A stretch of DNA of 64,000 nucleotides, taken from Vibrio sp. D404a (GTDB taxonomy: Bacteria; Pseudomonadota; Gammaproteobacteria; Enterobacterales; Vibrionaceae). This document shows positions 37,257 through 45,947 of this stretch, piece after piece. The position numbers and the translations under genes are program-made. The DNA is taken from the NCBI RefSeq assembly GCF_030248535.1, contig NZ_JAHGAJ010000001.1:40455-104454 (forward strand), written 5' to 3'. Position 1 is the first letter of the stretch. Each line of letters begins with the position of its first letter. Below the pieces are notes generated by a model. That model made no database searches, was not told where the DNA came from, and saw only the letters and a program-made list of their open reading frames with translations.

Positions 37257-37592
37257 TTAAGCGAGTTCTACTGGGCCGTGATCATCACAGTGGTCACCAT
37301 GCTGATGATGCAGCCTGCCATTGACAATGTAGTCGATATGATCGCCGTGCTTGATCGCCTCATGGCCACATCCTGGGCCATGAACATGATCTCCACAGCT
37401 ATGAGTCGCTTGGCAGTGTGAAGGGTTTTTGTCGCTGACTTCCACGGCATGAGTATCGCAGTGGTCCCCATGAGGGTGGTGGAGTTCACCGTCAACTAAA
37501 TAATCTATATGGTCACCATGGCGTATTGCCGTATGACCACAGTTTGGTCCATGAACATGTTCAGGGTGAGAGTGAGTATTTGTACAAGCCAT
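37257..37592 (-). CDS. His/Cys-rich tandem-repeat metal-binding protein
   Basis: A 111-residue protein made of two ~41-residue repeats (residues 12-52 and 69-109), each built on HVHGPxCGH, AIxHGDHIDY and LHHxHGDHCDxH. Roughly a quarter of the residues are His, with paired Cys, so it should bind zinc, nickel or copper tightly. There is no signal peptide, so it is probably a cytoplasmic metal store or chaperone. It is divergent from the DUF1007/NicO pair that lies behind a Zur box, which suggests zinc. A GGAA binding site precedes the ATG by about eight bases. The two repeats point to an internal duplication. Confidence 0.82.
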   Translation of the reverse strand: MACTNTHSHPEHVHGPNCGHTAIRHGDHIDYLVDGELHHPHGDHCDTHAVEVSDKNPSHCQATHSCGDHVHGPGCGHEAIKHGDHIDYIVNGRLHHQHGDHCDDHGPVELA

Positions 37593-37789
37593 CCTTGATA
37601 TTCCTATTTTGACGTTAATTTAATATACATAAAACTAGTGGAACAAATTAAATTATAACCAAGGAATAAGCATTTGGTAGGTCTATATACTCGTATTTTA
37701 TGGTAATGATTTGAGGTGCGTGGCAAAATTTAAAAAATCATCTATATCAATGACTTAATTTATTTTGGGTCTTGGGTTTTATTCTTGAT

Positions 37790-37824
37790 ACGTTATAACA
37801 TATATTTTGTGATGTTATAACGTA
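37790..37824. promoter_or_regulatory. 13-bp inverted repeat in the zinc-cluster intergenic region
   Basis: TACGTTATAACAT and ATGTTATAACGTA are perfect complements separated by nine bases. Each contains GTTATAAC, the core seen in Zur boxes, and their centres are 22 bases apart, two turns of the helix. It lies midway in the 425-base divergent region, ~200 bases from each gene. It could be two Zur dimer sites or another operator. The rest of this gap is AT-rich without a gene. Confidence 0.5.
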
Positions 37825-37986
37825 ATCTATTATTAACATTTAGTGATTGCTTTTTATTTAATATGGGCGGCATTTAGGTTTATTAAGCATTAGGTATTTA
37901 CATTGGTAATGTTGAATTTATAGATATTTGTATACTTACTGTTTTTGATTAATCACCTTCAAACTAGATGCAATTTTCGCATGCTT

Positions 37987-38001
37987 TGTTATATTATAAC
38001 A
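37987..38001. promoter_or_regulatory. Zur box
   Basis: TGTTATATTATAACA is a perfect dyad matching the enterobacterial/Vibrio Zur consensus core. It lies 16 bases upstream of the predicted start of the DUF1007 gene, a position that would repress transcription when zinc is plentiful. Confidence 0.75.
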
Positions 38002-38017
38002 TTACGTCGCACTACCA

Positions 38018-38749
38018 ATGTTAACCATGAAATTGCAATCTGTATCAATCAACTCTTCTTTTCGCAATCTGTCCATCTGCGTCAAGCGCTTATTGAAGAC
38101 CCACTTAAAAAAATGTGCGGCTTTTGGCCTCGCATTACTTCCCTTTTCGGCTAGCTTACAGGCTCATCCTCACTCTTGGGTTGAGATGAAAACCCATATA
38201 GAAGGGGAAAACGGGATGATTACCGGCCTGTCCATGGAGTGGTCATTTGATGCTATGACTTCGATGTATATGCTAGACGGTGAAGACTTAGCCGCTGAGA
38301 GTGAACAAGAAACCTTTGAAAAACTCGCTGCGTCTGTCATCGAGAACATGATGTATGAGCATTACTTCACTTATTTTTATGATGAAGAGACACCGATAAA
38401 ATACAGCGTTGCCAAGAATGCTAAATTTGAACGTGATAAAGCGAAACTGGTGATGACTTTTGATCTGCCACTTTCTAAACCTAAAGCTGTCACAAGAGAT
38501 ACGCTGCGCCTACTCATCTTTGACCCGAGTTATTTTGTTGACATGTCCTGGAATTCTCAGAGCGACGTTAGCTTATCCCCAGAGTTAGAGCGGCAATGTG
38601 CGCTTGAATTGGTTGAACCTAACCCGACTCCAGAGCAGATGAGCTACGCAATGTCGTTGTCGGTTGACGCCGACCCTGATAACACCTTGGGTCAGCTCTT
38701 TACTCAAACAATCAAACTTAACTGCGCCAAGGTTACTGATTCTCAGTAA
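38018..38749 (+). CDS. DUF1007-family periplasmic protein
   Basis: A 243-residue protein of the DUF1007 family, which is usually paired with NicO/RcnA-type metal transporters. The signal peptide appears late (KKCAAFGLALLPFSASLQA), followed by the conserved HPHSWVEMKTHIEG, whose two His could bind metal at the mature N-terminus. The long tail before the signal makes the start uncertain: 38018 and 38027 are the only ATG options and neither has a good binding site. It lies just after the Zur box and 40 bases before its transporter partner. Confidence 0.82.
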   Translation: MLTMKLQSVSINSSFRNLSICVKRLLKTHLKKCAAFGLALLPFSASLQAHPHSWVEMKTHIEGENGMITGLSMEWSFDAMTSMYMLDGEDLAAESEQETFEKLAASVIENMMYEHYFTYFYDEETPIKYSVAKNAKFERDKAKLVMTFDLPLSKPKAVTRDTLRLLIFDPSYFVDMSWNSQSDVSLSPELERQCALELVEPNPTPEQMSYAMSLSVDADPDNTLGQLFTQTIKLNCAKVTDSQ

Positions 38750-38789
38750 TGCTGTGTGATAAAAAAGAAAAATTATAGGTTCTAATTCA

Positions 38790-39836
38790 ATGCAAAGAAA
38801 TCAATTCAAAACGAGCCACTGCTTGATCGGTGCTGGTGCTTTATTGCTTGTCGTTGTAGGTGCTTATCAGTTGTGGTCTATGTGGCCATCGCTAGTGATT
38901 GCTAGTATTCAATGGCAACGAGAAGTCAATACTCAGCTTGCAGACCTGCTTTATGAAGCTAAGTCTGCACCGTGGGCGGCAGGCAGCTACCTGATCGGAT
39001 TTAGCTTTATTTATGGGATGTTGCATTCTTTAGGTCCTGGTCATGGCAAGGTCATCGTCACCACTTATTTGGCTACACACCCTACAAAAGCAAAAGCGAG
39101 TCTAGTTCTTACGATCGTCTCTGCGTTACTTCAGGCATTGGTCGCTATTCTGTTAGTCAGCGTTCTAATTTGGGGGTTCAATGCCTCGATGCGTGTGGTC
39201 AACGATAAAGCCAACATGTTCGTTTGGTTGAGCTTCGCTTTAGTGGCTGCGGTAGGGGCTTTGATCTGTTGGAAAGCGCTTCGCAATATCTACCAAGCAA
39301 TGCGCAAACCAAAGCTCAAAGTTAAAGCCATTACCGGCCTTGCGACAACTGGACAGTCACCATTAACGATGCAAGCGCCGACCTTGAATTCTATCAGCAT
39401 TCAAAAGCCAGCTCATACGCATCACGCAGATTGTGGATGTGGTCACCAGCATGTTGCCGATGCTGAGGCGATAAACAAAGCCTCTACATTGAGAGAATAT
39501 GCCGGCATTATTGTGACGATTGGTGTCAGGCCTTGTACTGGTGCTGTGATGGTACTGCTGTTTGCAAATATGGTTGGACTGTATTGGATGGGGGTTTTAA
39601 GTGCATTAGCAATGGCAGTTGGAACTGCTCTAACAACGTCAATTATCGCAATGATGACTTTGACTGGGAAGCATTTAGTGAAACGTTATCTATCGGCTGG
39701 TGGCCAAAAAAATAATGCCACATTAAAGGTAACCGGACACTACCTACAACTGTTTGGCGGGCTACTGCTCGTGTTCATCGGTGTGCTTCTTATGAATGGA
39801 CAAGAAAGTGGAATGTCACCAGTCTTTACTATGTAG
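38790..39836 (+). CDS. NicO/RcnA-type transition-metal transporter
   Basis: A 348-residue membrane protein with about six to seven helices. The hallmark HSLGPGHGK (residues ~79-87) and GVRPCTGAVMVLLFA identify the NicO/RcnA family. Between the halves is a His/Cys-rich loop, HTHHADCGCGHQH, that should sense or bind metal. The Zur box and DUF1007 neighbour argue for zinc handling, probably import, rather than the nickel/cobalt export of E. coli RcnA. A terminator follows at 39871. Confidence 0.85.
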   Translation: MQRNQFKTSHCLIGAGALLLVVVGAYQLWSMWPSLVIASIQWQREVNTQLADLLYEAKSAPWAAGSYLIGFSFIYGMLHSLGPGHGKVIVTTYLATHPTKAKASLVLTIVSALLQALVAILLVSVLIWGFNASMRVVNDKANMFVWLSFALVAAVGALICWKALRNIYQAMRKPKLKVKAITGLATTGQSPLTMQAPTLNSISIQKPAHTHHADCGCGHQHVADAEAINKASTLREYAGIIVTIGVRPCTGAVMVLLFANMVGLYWMGVLSALAMAVGTALTTSIIAMMTLTGKHLVKRYLSAGGQKNNATLKVTGHYLQLFGGLLLVFIGVLLMNGQESGMSPVFTM

Positions 39837-39870
39837 TGGTATTGAGTGAATTACCGCAGTATGAATCGGG

Positions 39871-39900
39871 AAGGATTGGTGTTACTACCAATCCTTTTTT
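39871..39900 (+). terminator. Terminator of the zinc-type transporter operon
   Basis: AAGGATTGGT and ACCAATCCTT form a ten-pair stem around a six-base loop, followed by TTTTTT. Confidence 0.92.
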
Positions 39901-40107
39901 ATGTGCTTAGTTAATGACCAATTACCGTTAGATGTCGATTCTAGACACTCATTGTTTAATAGTTGTATTAATAGCGGAGGAAATATTCCGCCTTTAAGAT
40001 CTCTAACGAAATGTGTCTTATGTCTATCTTTTGGGGTTTAAGTATTTATATTGTCAATATGATTTTATAAAGTGCCCACTCAGCTTGGGGTTATTTCTTA
40101 ACCTCGA

Positions 40108-40141
40108 AAAAAGTGAAGGAGCATGCTCCTTCGCTTTTTTT
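40108..40141 (+). terminator. Orphan Rho-independent terminator upstream of a small gene
   Basis: GAAGGAGCATGCTCCTTC is a perfect palindrome flanked by A6 on the left and T7 on the right. No coding gene precedes it after the previous terminator at 39871, so it must end either a small RNA from the 39900-40107 gap or an attenuated leader of the gene at 40168. Confidence 0.8.
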
Positions 40142-40167
40142 AACTAAACTCAATAATGGAGTTATCA

Positions 40168-40383
40168 ATGAGTTATAGATGGGCACTTTTTCGTCATAAT
40201 TATTCATTTATAGGCGCCGCTTTCGAACTGTTTATTGTAGCGCTTTGTGTTTTTTCATTGGCGTTACCTCTTGTATCTGAAAGCTTGTTTACCTTACAAA
40301 TCTCATCAGCATTACTGCTCTTGTGCTTTTTCTTGATGTTCACCTTCGCTCGAAGTGACAAATTACGTAGTTCGATGCATTAA
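40168..40383 (+). CDS. Small membrane protein with two helices
   Basis: A 71-residue protein with hydrophobic helices at residues ~12-35 and ~40-62 and a basic tail. The start at 40168 has GGAG at six bases; the ATG at 40156 overlaps that site. It lies 27 bases after the orphan terminator at 40108, so expression probably depends on read-through of that terminator. No family was recognised. Confidence 0.55.
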   Translation: MSYRWALFRHNYSFIGAAFELFIVALCVFSLALPLVSESLFTLQISSALLLLCFFLMFTFARSDKLRSSMH

Positions 40384-40441
40384 CTTATTGTTTTTATCTA
40401 GCTGCACCTATATCAAACCCAAATTACACCTTTTTTGACTA

Positions 40442-40462
40442 GCGCGGTCTTATTAACCGCGC
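40442..40462. terminator. Weak hairpin between the small membrane gene and lrp
   Basis: GCGCGGT and ACCGCGC pair around a seven-base loop, followed by GTCTTTAT on the plus strand. It is a likely weak terminator for the convergent genes. Confidence 0.45.
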
Positions 40463-40497
40463 GTCTTTATCTGGCCAACTTCTCGTTCTATTTCCAT

Positions 40498-40926
40498 TCA
40501 AAAGATTTTGTTTATCAGCAAATTAGCTTCGGTCTGCTCAATGCCCTCGATAGAGCGTATTCGGCCTAGCACGCCACCCAACATTGAAAGGTTTGGGCTG
40601 CGCAGATTGGCTATCAGGTCCCATTTTCCATTAGTGTGATACACGCTTAATACCTCAGGAAAACTCTGCAGGTTCTTAAGTACATTGTTCTCATCCTTTG
40701 CTGCTACACAAATGCTAATGATTGCTTCTACCTGACTCTGCTCAGTATCTTCACTAAGTATGACGGTATAGCCGAGGATCACTCCTAACTTTTCAAGCTT
40801 GCTGATCCGGTTCTGCACTGTCGCACGTGATACTTTGAGCTGCTTGGCTAAGTTGACCACTGGCATGCGCGCATCTTTTCTCAGTAGTGCGATTAACTCT
40901 CGGTCTTTATCGTCTAGGTTGCTCAC
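40498..40926 (-). CDS. Lrp/AsnC-family transcriptional regulator
   Basis: A 142-residue Lrp/AsnC regulator: helix-turn-helix RMPVVNLAKQLKVSRATVQNRISKLEKLGVI, then the RAM ligand domain. The start is GTG at 40926, with a strong AGGAGGA five bases upstream. It is divergent from the ornithine cyclodeaminase gene and probably senses an amino acid such as ornithine or proline to control it. Confidence 0.92.
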   Translation of the reverse strand: MSNLDDKDRELIALLRKDARMPVVNLAKQLKVSRATVQNRISKLEKLGVILGYTVILSEDTEQSQVEAIISICVAAKDENNVLKNLQSFPEVLSVYHTNGKWDLIANLRSPNLSMLGGVLGRIRSIEGIEQTEANLLINKIF

Positions 40927-41098
40927 GCCTTTCCTCCTAACTGATTTTTAACTCACATATTGCAAACTCATACTAACAAATTGCCAGTTTAAGTTGAAGA
41001 TTTGTACGTTCTGTTGTCTTTTTGTTGGCTCAAGTCGCGTCTAGACTATCTCCAATCGCAGTATGCATGTGAATAATAAGAGATTGAGGAGCTGTTAG

Positions 41099-42121
41099 AT
41101 GACACTATTTTTGGATGTACAGGCGCTAGGTCGCCTAGTGAATGCGCAAGGTGCCGATACGTTCATGGCTGATCTACTTGGATATATGGAACAAGATTTT
41201 TGTCGTTGGCCAGAGTTTGATAAATCGGCTCGAACAGCAGCGCACAGCGAGGTTGGGGTTATCGAGCTAATGCCAGTAGCAGACCAGAATTTATATGGTT
41301 TTAAATATGTGAATGGTCATCCATCAAACCCAAACCAAGGGCTTTCGACTGTGATGGCGTTTGGAGCATTATCGGAGGTAGCGACTGGTTATCCGCGCTT
41401 GTTGACCGAACTGACTATCTCGACGGCTCTGCGTACAGCGGTAACTTCGGTGATGGCGGCAAAGGCGCTCGCAAGAAAAGAGAGCCAGTCAATGGGGATG
41501 ATTGGTTGCGGAGCTCAGAGTGAGTTTCAAGCCATCGCATTTCATGCCATTTTAGGAATTAAAGAGCTGAGAATCTTCGATATCGATTCAGATGCGATGG
41601 ATAAATTAGCTGCGCATCTTGAGGCTTACCCTGATCTTAAGGTGATCAAAGCCGACAGCGCAAAGTCGTGTGTGCGCGGTGCTGATATTGTCACAACGGT
41701 GACCGCAGATAAGGCGTATGCGACGATTTTAACACCTGATATGGTCGAACCGGGTATGCACATCAATGGCGTGGGCGGGGATTGTCCGGGCAAAACCGAG
41801 TTGCATCTTGATGTGTTGCTTAGTGGCAAAATCTTTATTGAACATGAGCCGCAAACTCGTGTTGAAGGGGATATCCAACAGTTGCCAGATCAGCACCCTG
41901 TATACCCACTATGGGAAGTGATTGCAGGTAAGAGCACTGGACGAGAGAGTGAACAGCAGATCACCATCTTTGATTCGGTTGGCTTTGCCCTCGAAGATCT
42001 TTCAGTGCTGCGTTATATCTACGATCTTGCTACTCAGCTCGGGTTTGGCGAAACAATAGAGTTAGTGCCGCGCATGAGCAATCCTAAAGATCTGTTTGGT
42101 CTGATGAAAGCGACGCAATAA
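41099..42121 (+). CDS. ocd: Ornithine cyclodeaminase
   Basis: A 340-residue member of the OCD/mu-crystallin family, close in length to bacterial ornithine cyclodeaminases. VGVIELMPVADQNLYGFKYVNGHPSNP near residue 55 carries the substrate-binding Lys, GMIGCGAQSEFQAIAF (~147) the NAD Rossmann motif, and GVGGDCPGKTELH the catalytic Asp. It would convert L-ornithine to L-proline and ammonia. The N-terminal spacing favours OCD over alanine dehydrogenase-type members. It is divergent from an Lrp-type regulator. Confidence 0.85.
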   Translation: MTLFLDVQALGRLVNAQGADTFMADLLGYMEQDFCRWPEFDKSARTAAHSEVGVIELMPVADQNLYGFKYVNGHPSNPNQGLSTVMAFGALSEVATGYPRLLTELTISTALRTAVTSVMAAKALARKESQSMGMIGCGAQSEFQAIAFHAILGIKELRIFDIDSDAMDKLAAHLEAYPDLKVIKADSAKSCVRGADIVTTVTADKAYATILTPDMVEPGMHINGVGGDCPGKTELHLDVLLSGKIFIEHEPQTRVEGDIQQLPDQHPVYPLWEVIAGKSTGRESEQQITIFDSVGFALEDLSVLRYIYDLATQLGFGETIELVPRMSNPKDLFGLMKATQ

Positions 42122-42183
42122 CTCGCAACCAAGCACGTTTAGATTTGCGCTGTTGTATTCGGGTTAAAGTCCCATAAAAAGAA

Positions 42184-42216
42184 AATGCCCATTAGCACTA
42201 ACGACTAATGGGCATT
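42184..42216. terminator. Bidirectional terminator between ocd and the VOC gene
   Basis: AATGCCCATTAG and CTAATGGGCATT form a twelve-pair stem with a nine-base loop. On the minus strand TTTTCTTTTT follows; on the plus strand GAAAA, so it acts mainly for the VOC gene. Confidence 0.85.
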
Positions 42217-42245
42217 GAAAACTTGCTTATTTCCGAATGAGATAA

Positions 42246-42737
42246 TTACTCGTAGTCAGAAGCGTATGTGTCTTCGTAAGAGTGCGAGTAGAATTCAAAT
42301 AAGTTACCAAACGGGTCTTCTAGGTAAACCATCTGTGCTTGCTTAGAGTCGTCTTCTGGGTGGTAGCGCATGATGTCCATACGTACTTTACCGCCAAACT
42401 CTTCAACACGTTTGATTGCTGATTCAAACTGCTCTTTTGGTAGCTGCAAACAGAAGTGGAAGATACCTAGACGAGAGAAGTCAACGTTATGACGCTCTTC
42501 GCGGTCAACCATTTCGAATAGCTCAACGCCAATACCATCTGATGTTACTAGGTGCGCAATGTTGAAACCTTTGAAGCCTTCACCAAATACAGCAATACAC
42601 ATACGGCCAATTGCCGACTCACGCTCTTCCATCACTTTAGTGTTGTTCATTACAACGCGAAGACCTAGCGCTTTCGTGTAGAACTCTACCGCTTTGTCCA
42701 TATCGCCAACCATGATACCAACGTGATTCATTTTCAT
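42246..42737 (-). CDS. VOC (glyoxalase/dioxygenase-fold) protein
   Basis: A 163-residue vicinal-oxygen-chelate protein of two beta-alpha-beta-beta-beta modules. The first opens MNHVGIMVGDMDKAVEFYTKALGLRVVM; metal-type ligands are His3, Glu in GIGVELFE, His in GIFHFCLQ and Glu in NLFEFY. The start at 42737 has GGAG at six bases; the in-frame TTG at 42749 overlaps that site. It could be a lactoylglutathione-lyase-like or bleomycin-resistance-like protein; the substrate is unknown. Confidence 0.82.
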   Translation of the reverse strand: MKMNHVGIMVGDMDKAVEFYTKALGLRVVMNNTKVMEERESAIGRMCIAVFGEGFKGFNIAHLVTSDGIGVELFEMVDREERHNVDFSRLGIFHFCLQLPKEQFESAIKRVEEFGGKVRMDIMRYHPEDDSKQAQMVYLEDPFGNLFEFYSHSYEDTYASDYE

Positions 42738-43036
42738 ATTCTGCTCCAAAATCTGTCTAGATAAATTGTCTTGTTTTCAGCGTTTCGCTTCGATGGAGAG
42801 AATAATAGGGTGTCATAGCAATTAAATGAAATTATCATAATTTATATTATTAATAATATTTTGTTATCAATCTCATTCGAGAAATAGTTCAATAAATCTT
42901 GTTCGAAAAATTCGAATTAATGCATCAAAACTGCCGGATTCTTTCTGCTCTTAGTGACACCTAGACTGTTCATCAACAGCTGAGGAAGAGCAATCAAGCC
43001 ACCTCATTTTGATCGAATAACTTTAAGGACACGATT

Positions 43037-43480
43037 ATGAAAGCACTTATTCAAAAACTCGCACAATCAAACGCTGGCTTTGGCGCATTGGCACTTCGAG
43101 TACCTGTTGGCATTATCTTTATGGCGCACGGCGCTCAAAAACTGTTTGGCTGGTTTGGTGGTTATGGCCTTGAGGGCACAGGACAATGGATGGCATCAAT
43201 TGGACTTGGCCCGGGAGTGTTGATGGCATTCTTGGCAGGCAGCGCTGAGTTCTTCGGCGGTCTGTTTATCCTTCTCGGGTTGCTCACACGCCCTGCGGCG
43301 GCAGCGTTAGCGGTAACCATGTTAGTTGCGATCTTCACGGTTCATTTTGAAAACGGTCTATTCATGTCAAACAACGGCTACGAGTTTGGCTTAGCACTAC
43401 TAGCCGCAAGTGTGTCTTTGGCTTTCTCGGGCGCAGGAAAGGCAGCACTTGACGAAGCTATAGCTAAGAAACTGGCTTAA
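43037..43480 (+). CDS. DoxX-family membrane protein
   Basis: A 147-residue protein with four membrane helices and the DoxX pattern LRVPVGIIFMAHGAQKLFGWFGGYG, followed by AEFFGGLFILLGLLTRPAA. Its role is probably redox or quinone related; the family is poorly defined. AAGGA precedes the ATG. It lies 23 bases before the pirin gene, a pairing common in proteobacteria. Confidence 0.88.
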   Translation: MKALIQKLAQSNAGFGALALRVPVGIIFMAHGAQKLFGWFGGYGLEGTGQWMASIGLGPGVLMAFLAGSAEFFGGLFILLGLLTRPAAAALAVTMLVAIFTVHFENGLFMSNNGYEFGLALLAASVSLAFSGAGKAALDEAIAKKLA

Positions 43481-43503
43481 ATCAGGAATTGAAGGGGGTA
43501 ATT

Positions 43504-44199
43504 ATGATCACATTACGTCATGCAAACGATCGAGGAACAGCAAACTTCGGTTGGTTAGATAGCAAACATACATTCTCATTTGGTCACTACTACGATCCAA
43601 AACACATGGGGTTTTCGGCATTGCGTGTGATCAATGATGACCGAGTCAAACCGGGCGCGGGCTTTGATACTCATGGACACCGCGACATGGAGATCATTAG
43701 TTACGTGCTAGAGGGTGTAATTGAGCACAAAGACAGCGAGGGTAATGTACAAACGTTACCTGCTGGAGAGTTCCAACTCATGTCTGCCGGGAGTGGTATT
43801 TATCATAGTGAATACAACGGTTCACAGAGTGAAGACTTAAAGTTCCTACAAATTTGGATACAACCAAATACTGTCGGCAATAAGCCGGGTTACCAGCAGA
43901 AAGACTTTGGTAAAACGCTTGGCCTTACCGCGATAGCAACCCCCGATGGTCGAGATGGCACATTGCACATAAAACAAGACGCCTCACTACACCAGCTTAT
44001 CCTTGAGCCTGGTCAGAACATTGAGTTTTCGATCAGTGAGGGGCGAAAAGTATACGTTCATCAGGTCGCTGGGCAGCTATCTGTTGATGAAGTAGAGCTA
44101 AACAAAGGTGATGGCGCTAAAGTTGAAGCTCAGAGTCAGTTGAATTTCACCAACCAATCAGCAGAGCCAGTGACAGCACTGGTGTTTGATTTACCCTAA
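43504..44199 (+). CDS. Pirin-family protein (bicupin)
   Basis: A 231-residue pirin of two cupin domains. DTHGHRDMEIISYVLEGVIEHKDSEG holds the metal-binding His and Glu of the first cupin, SGIYHSEYN another His. YhaK/YhhW-type members act as quercetin 2,3-dioxygenases or metal-dependent regulators. The start at 43504 has GGGGG upstream; a TTG at 43489 is less likely. It is cotranscribed with DoxX; a terminator follows at 44213. Confidence 0.9.
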   Translation: MITLRHANDRGTANFGWLDSKHTFSFGHYYDPKHMGFSALRVINDDRVKPGAGFDTHGHRDMEIISYVLEGVIEHKDSEGNVQTLPAGEFQLMSAGSGIYHSEYNGSQSEDLKFLQIWIQPNTVGNKPGYQQKDFGKTLGLTAIATPDGRDGTLHIKQDASLHQLILEPGQNIEFSISEGRKVYVHQVAGQLSVDEVELNKGDGAKVEAQSQLNFTNQSAEPVTALVFDLP

Positions 44200-44212
44200 C
44201 GAAGAAGAAATG

Positions 44213-44242
44213 AAGCGACCTATTTAAAATAGGCCGCTTTTT
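44213..44242 (+). terminator. Terminator of the doxX-pirin unit
   Basis: AAGCG-CCTATT and AATAGG-CGCTT pair around a short AA loop with one mismatch, followed by TTTTT. Confidence 0.8.
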
Positions 44243-44265
44243 GCCGTTCTAGGCGAGATAAGTCC

Positions 44266-45129
44266 TTAATTTCCAGCGTGCTCGATCGCTTTATTGAGCT
44301 TATCTAGCATCAGCTGCTGCTGAGTTTTTTCATCATGCAGATTACAAGTCGCGCATTTATCTTTACCATCCAGTTTGTACTTCAAGCAGCAGGTTTCTCT
44401 GCGGGTATAGATCTTTTGGAAGCCATTGAACGTCACTTTCTTGATCTCGTTTAGCTCACCACCTTTCGGTAACACTTTGCTGTACAGGTTTTGCTGCCAC
44501 TCGGAAACAACCATTTCATCTATCAGATGTGTCTTTTCATCAAGAGGCTGATTTGCAAGCTTTGAAAAGCTGATGTTACAGGCATAAAGGATATTGCCCC
44601 AAAACACTCGAGGGTTTACTTTGTGCTTCTTAAACTTATCCGACAATGAAGTAGAAAGCGCGAGAATGGTTTCCACCAGCTTATCGTCAAGCGCCTCCTG
44701 TGAAGCAACTTTTTCTCCAGAATCATCCAAGCTGAAGTAAGGTGTCGAATCTAAGATTTCGACCTTGTCGATGCGGTGGTCATCAGCAACTGAAATATAG
44801 ATATTGTCCAAAGAGAGTTTTGGTACACGGTTGAACACCACACGCATCGCGACCAGTGAAGAGAACAGAATCGCATTAAACGTTTTGTGCCATACCGGTG
44901 TGCTGAATGGCAATTTTGCCTCTAGTGACTCCGCGTAAGCATGCAGTGTTTCAGAAAACTCGGTCTCAAACCAATCACGACCTTTGATTCCTACTGGGTG
45001 AGAAGTCACGGTTAAACGCAAGAATGGTTCGTGCTTATGCAAGATAGCTTGTTGCTGCTTAAGTGTTAGCGTATTGGCATCTTGTGGCAACTCAATCAGT
45101 GGGAGAAATTGTTGTTGTATTCTTTCCAT
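44266..45129 (-). CDS. FhuF-like siderophore-iron reductase
   Basis: A 287-residue protein with the C-terminal pattern of FhuF-type ferric-siderophore reductases: RRETCCLKYKLDGKDKCATC, giving the Cys-Cys-x10-Cys-x2-Cys ligand set of an unusual [2Fe-2S] cluster. It would reduce iron in the imported chelate in the cytoplasm. Its ATG shares one base with the stop codon of the transporter ATPase, so it is the last gene of the binding protein-permease-permease-ATPase-reductase unit. FhuF-type reductases usually act on hydroxamate siderophores, a hint about the ligand. Confidence 0.85.
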   Translation of the reverse strand: MERIQQQFLPLIELPQDANTLTLKQQQAILHKHEPFLRLTVTSHPVGIKGRDWFETEFSETLHAYAESLEAKLPFSTPVWHKTFNAILFSSLVAMRVVFNRVPKLSLDNIYISVADDHRIDKVEILDSTPYFSLDDSGEKVASQEALDDKLVETILALSTSLSDKFKKHKVNPRVFWGNILYACNISFSKLANQPLDEKTHLIDEMVVSEWQQNLYSKVLPKGGELNEIKKVTFNGFQKIYTRRETCCLKYKLDGKDKCATCNLHDEKTQQQLMLDKLNKAIEHAGN

Positions 45130-45947
45130 TAGATCGCTTCCTCACGAACATACGATTTTGGCAGACAGTAGGTGAAGCCATTAATCACTTCCATTGTTCC
45201 ATCGACTTTAAAGACCGATTTCAGGGTCTCATCGGTTAATACGTCAAGTGGCGCGCCTTGGTTGAGAATCTGGCCTTTTTTCATTAGGACTAGTTCATCA
45301 CAGAACTGCGCGGCTTGGCTCAATTCATGAAGTACATAAACGATGGTAAGCCCTCGTTCTTTATTCAACTTATCCAGAACCTCTAGAAGCTCTAGCTGGT
45401 GGCCGAGATCAAGGTAGCTTGTCGGTTCATCAAGCAATAACCACTGCGCTTCTTGAGCCAAACACATTGCAAGCCAAACACGTTGTCGCTCGCCACCAGA
45501 GAGGGAGTTAACGTCTCGCTTTTCATAACCATGAAGGCCAACCGAGGCAAGCGATTCTAAAATCACTTGTTGGTCTCTTTCACTGTTACCTTGATACCAT
45601 TTCTTATGAGCAACACGACCAAGCGCCACTAACTGTTCAACTAATACGCCTTCAGGTGCTGTTGGGTGCTGGGGTAAGATCGCAACGTGTTTTGCTAGCT
45701 CTTTGAGTTTCCATTGATTCAGCGGCTTCCCTTTGAAACTCACATTGCCGGTTTTCGCTTTGATAGCTCCGGTCAGTGTTTTCATTAAGGTACTCTTGCC
45801 ACAGCCGTTGGGGCCAATAAATGCGGTGACTTTACCTTCTTGTAGGCGAATATTCACATCATTAAGGATCATCGTGTCGTTATAACCGGACGTTAACGAC
45901 TGACCTTCTAACCCAGATGAGGTTTGCGGTTGGTTCGACAGAGTCAT
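45129..45947 (-). CDS. Siderophore ABC transporter ATPase
   Basis: A 272-residue ABC ATPase of the FecE/FepC type with Walker A GPNGCGKST, signature LSGGERQRVWLAMCLAQ and Walker B WLLLDEPTSYLD. The start at 45947 follows GGAAG; the longer frame from 45992 reads into the permease gene. It shares a base with the permease stop codon and powers the two permeases at 45947 and 46906. Confidence 0.95.
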   Translation of the reverse strand: MTLSNQPQTSSGLEGQSLTSGYNDTMILNDVNIRLQEGKVTAFIGPNGCGKSTLMKTLTGAIKAKTGNVSFKGKPLNQWKLKELAKHVAILPQHPTAPEGVLVEQLVALGRVAHKKWYQGNSERDQQVILESLASVGLHGYEKRDVNSLSGGERQRVWLAMCLAQEAQWLLLDEPTSYLDLGHQLELLEVLDKLNKERGLTIVYVLHELSQAAQFCDELVLMKKGQILNQGAPLDVLTDETLKSVFKVDGTMEVINGFTYCLPKSYVREEAI

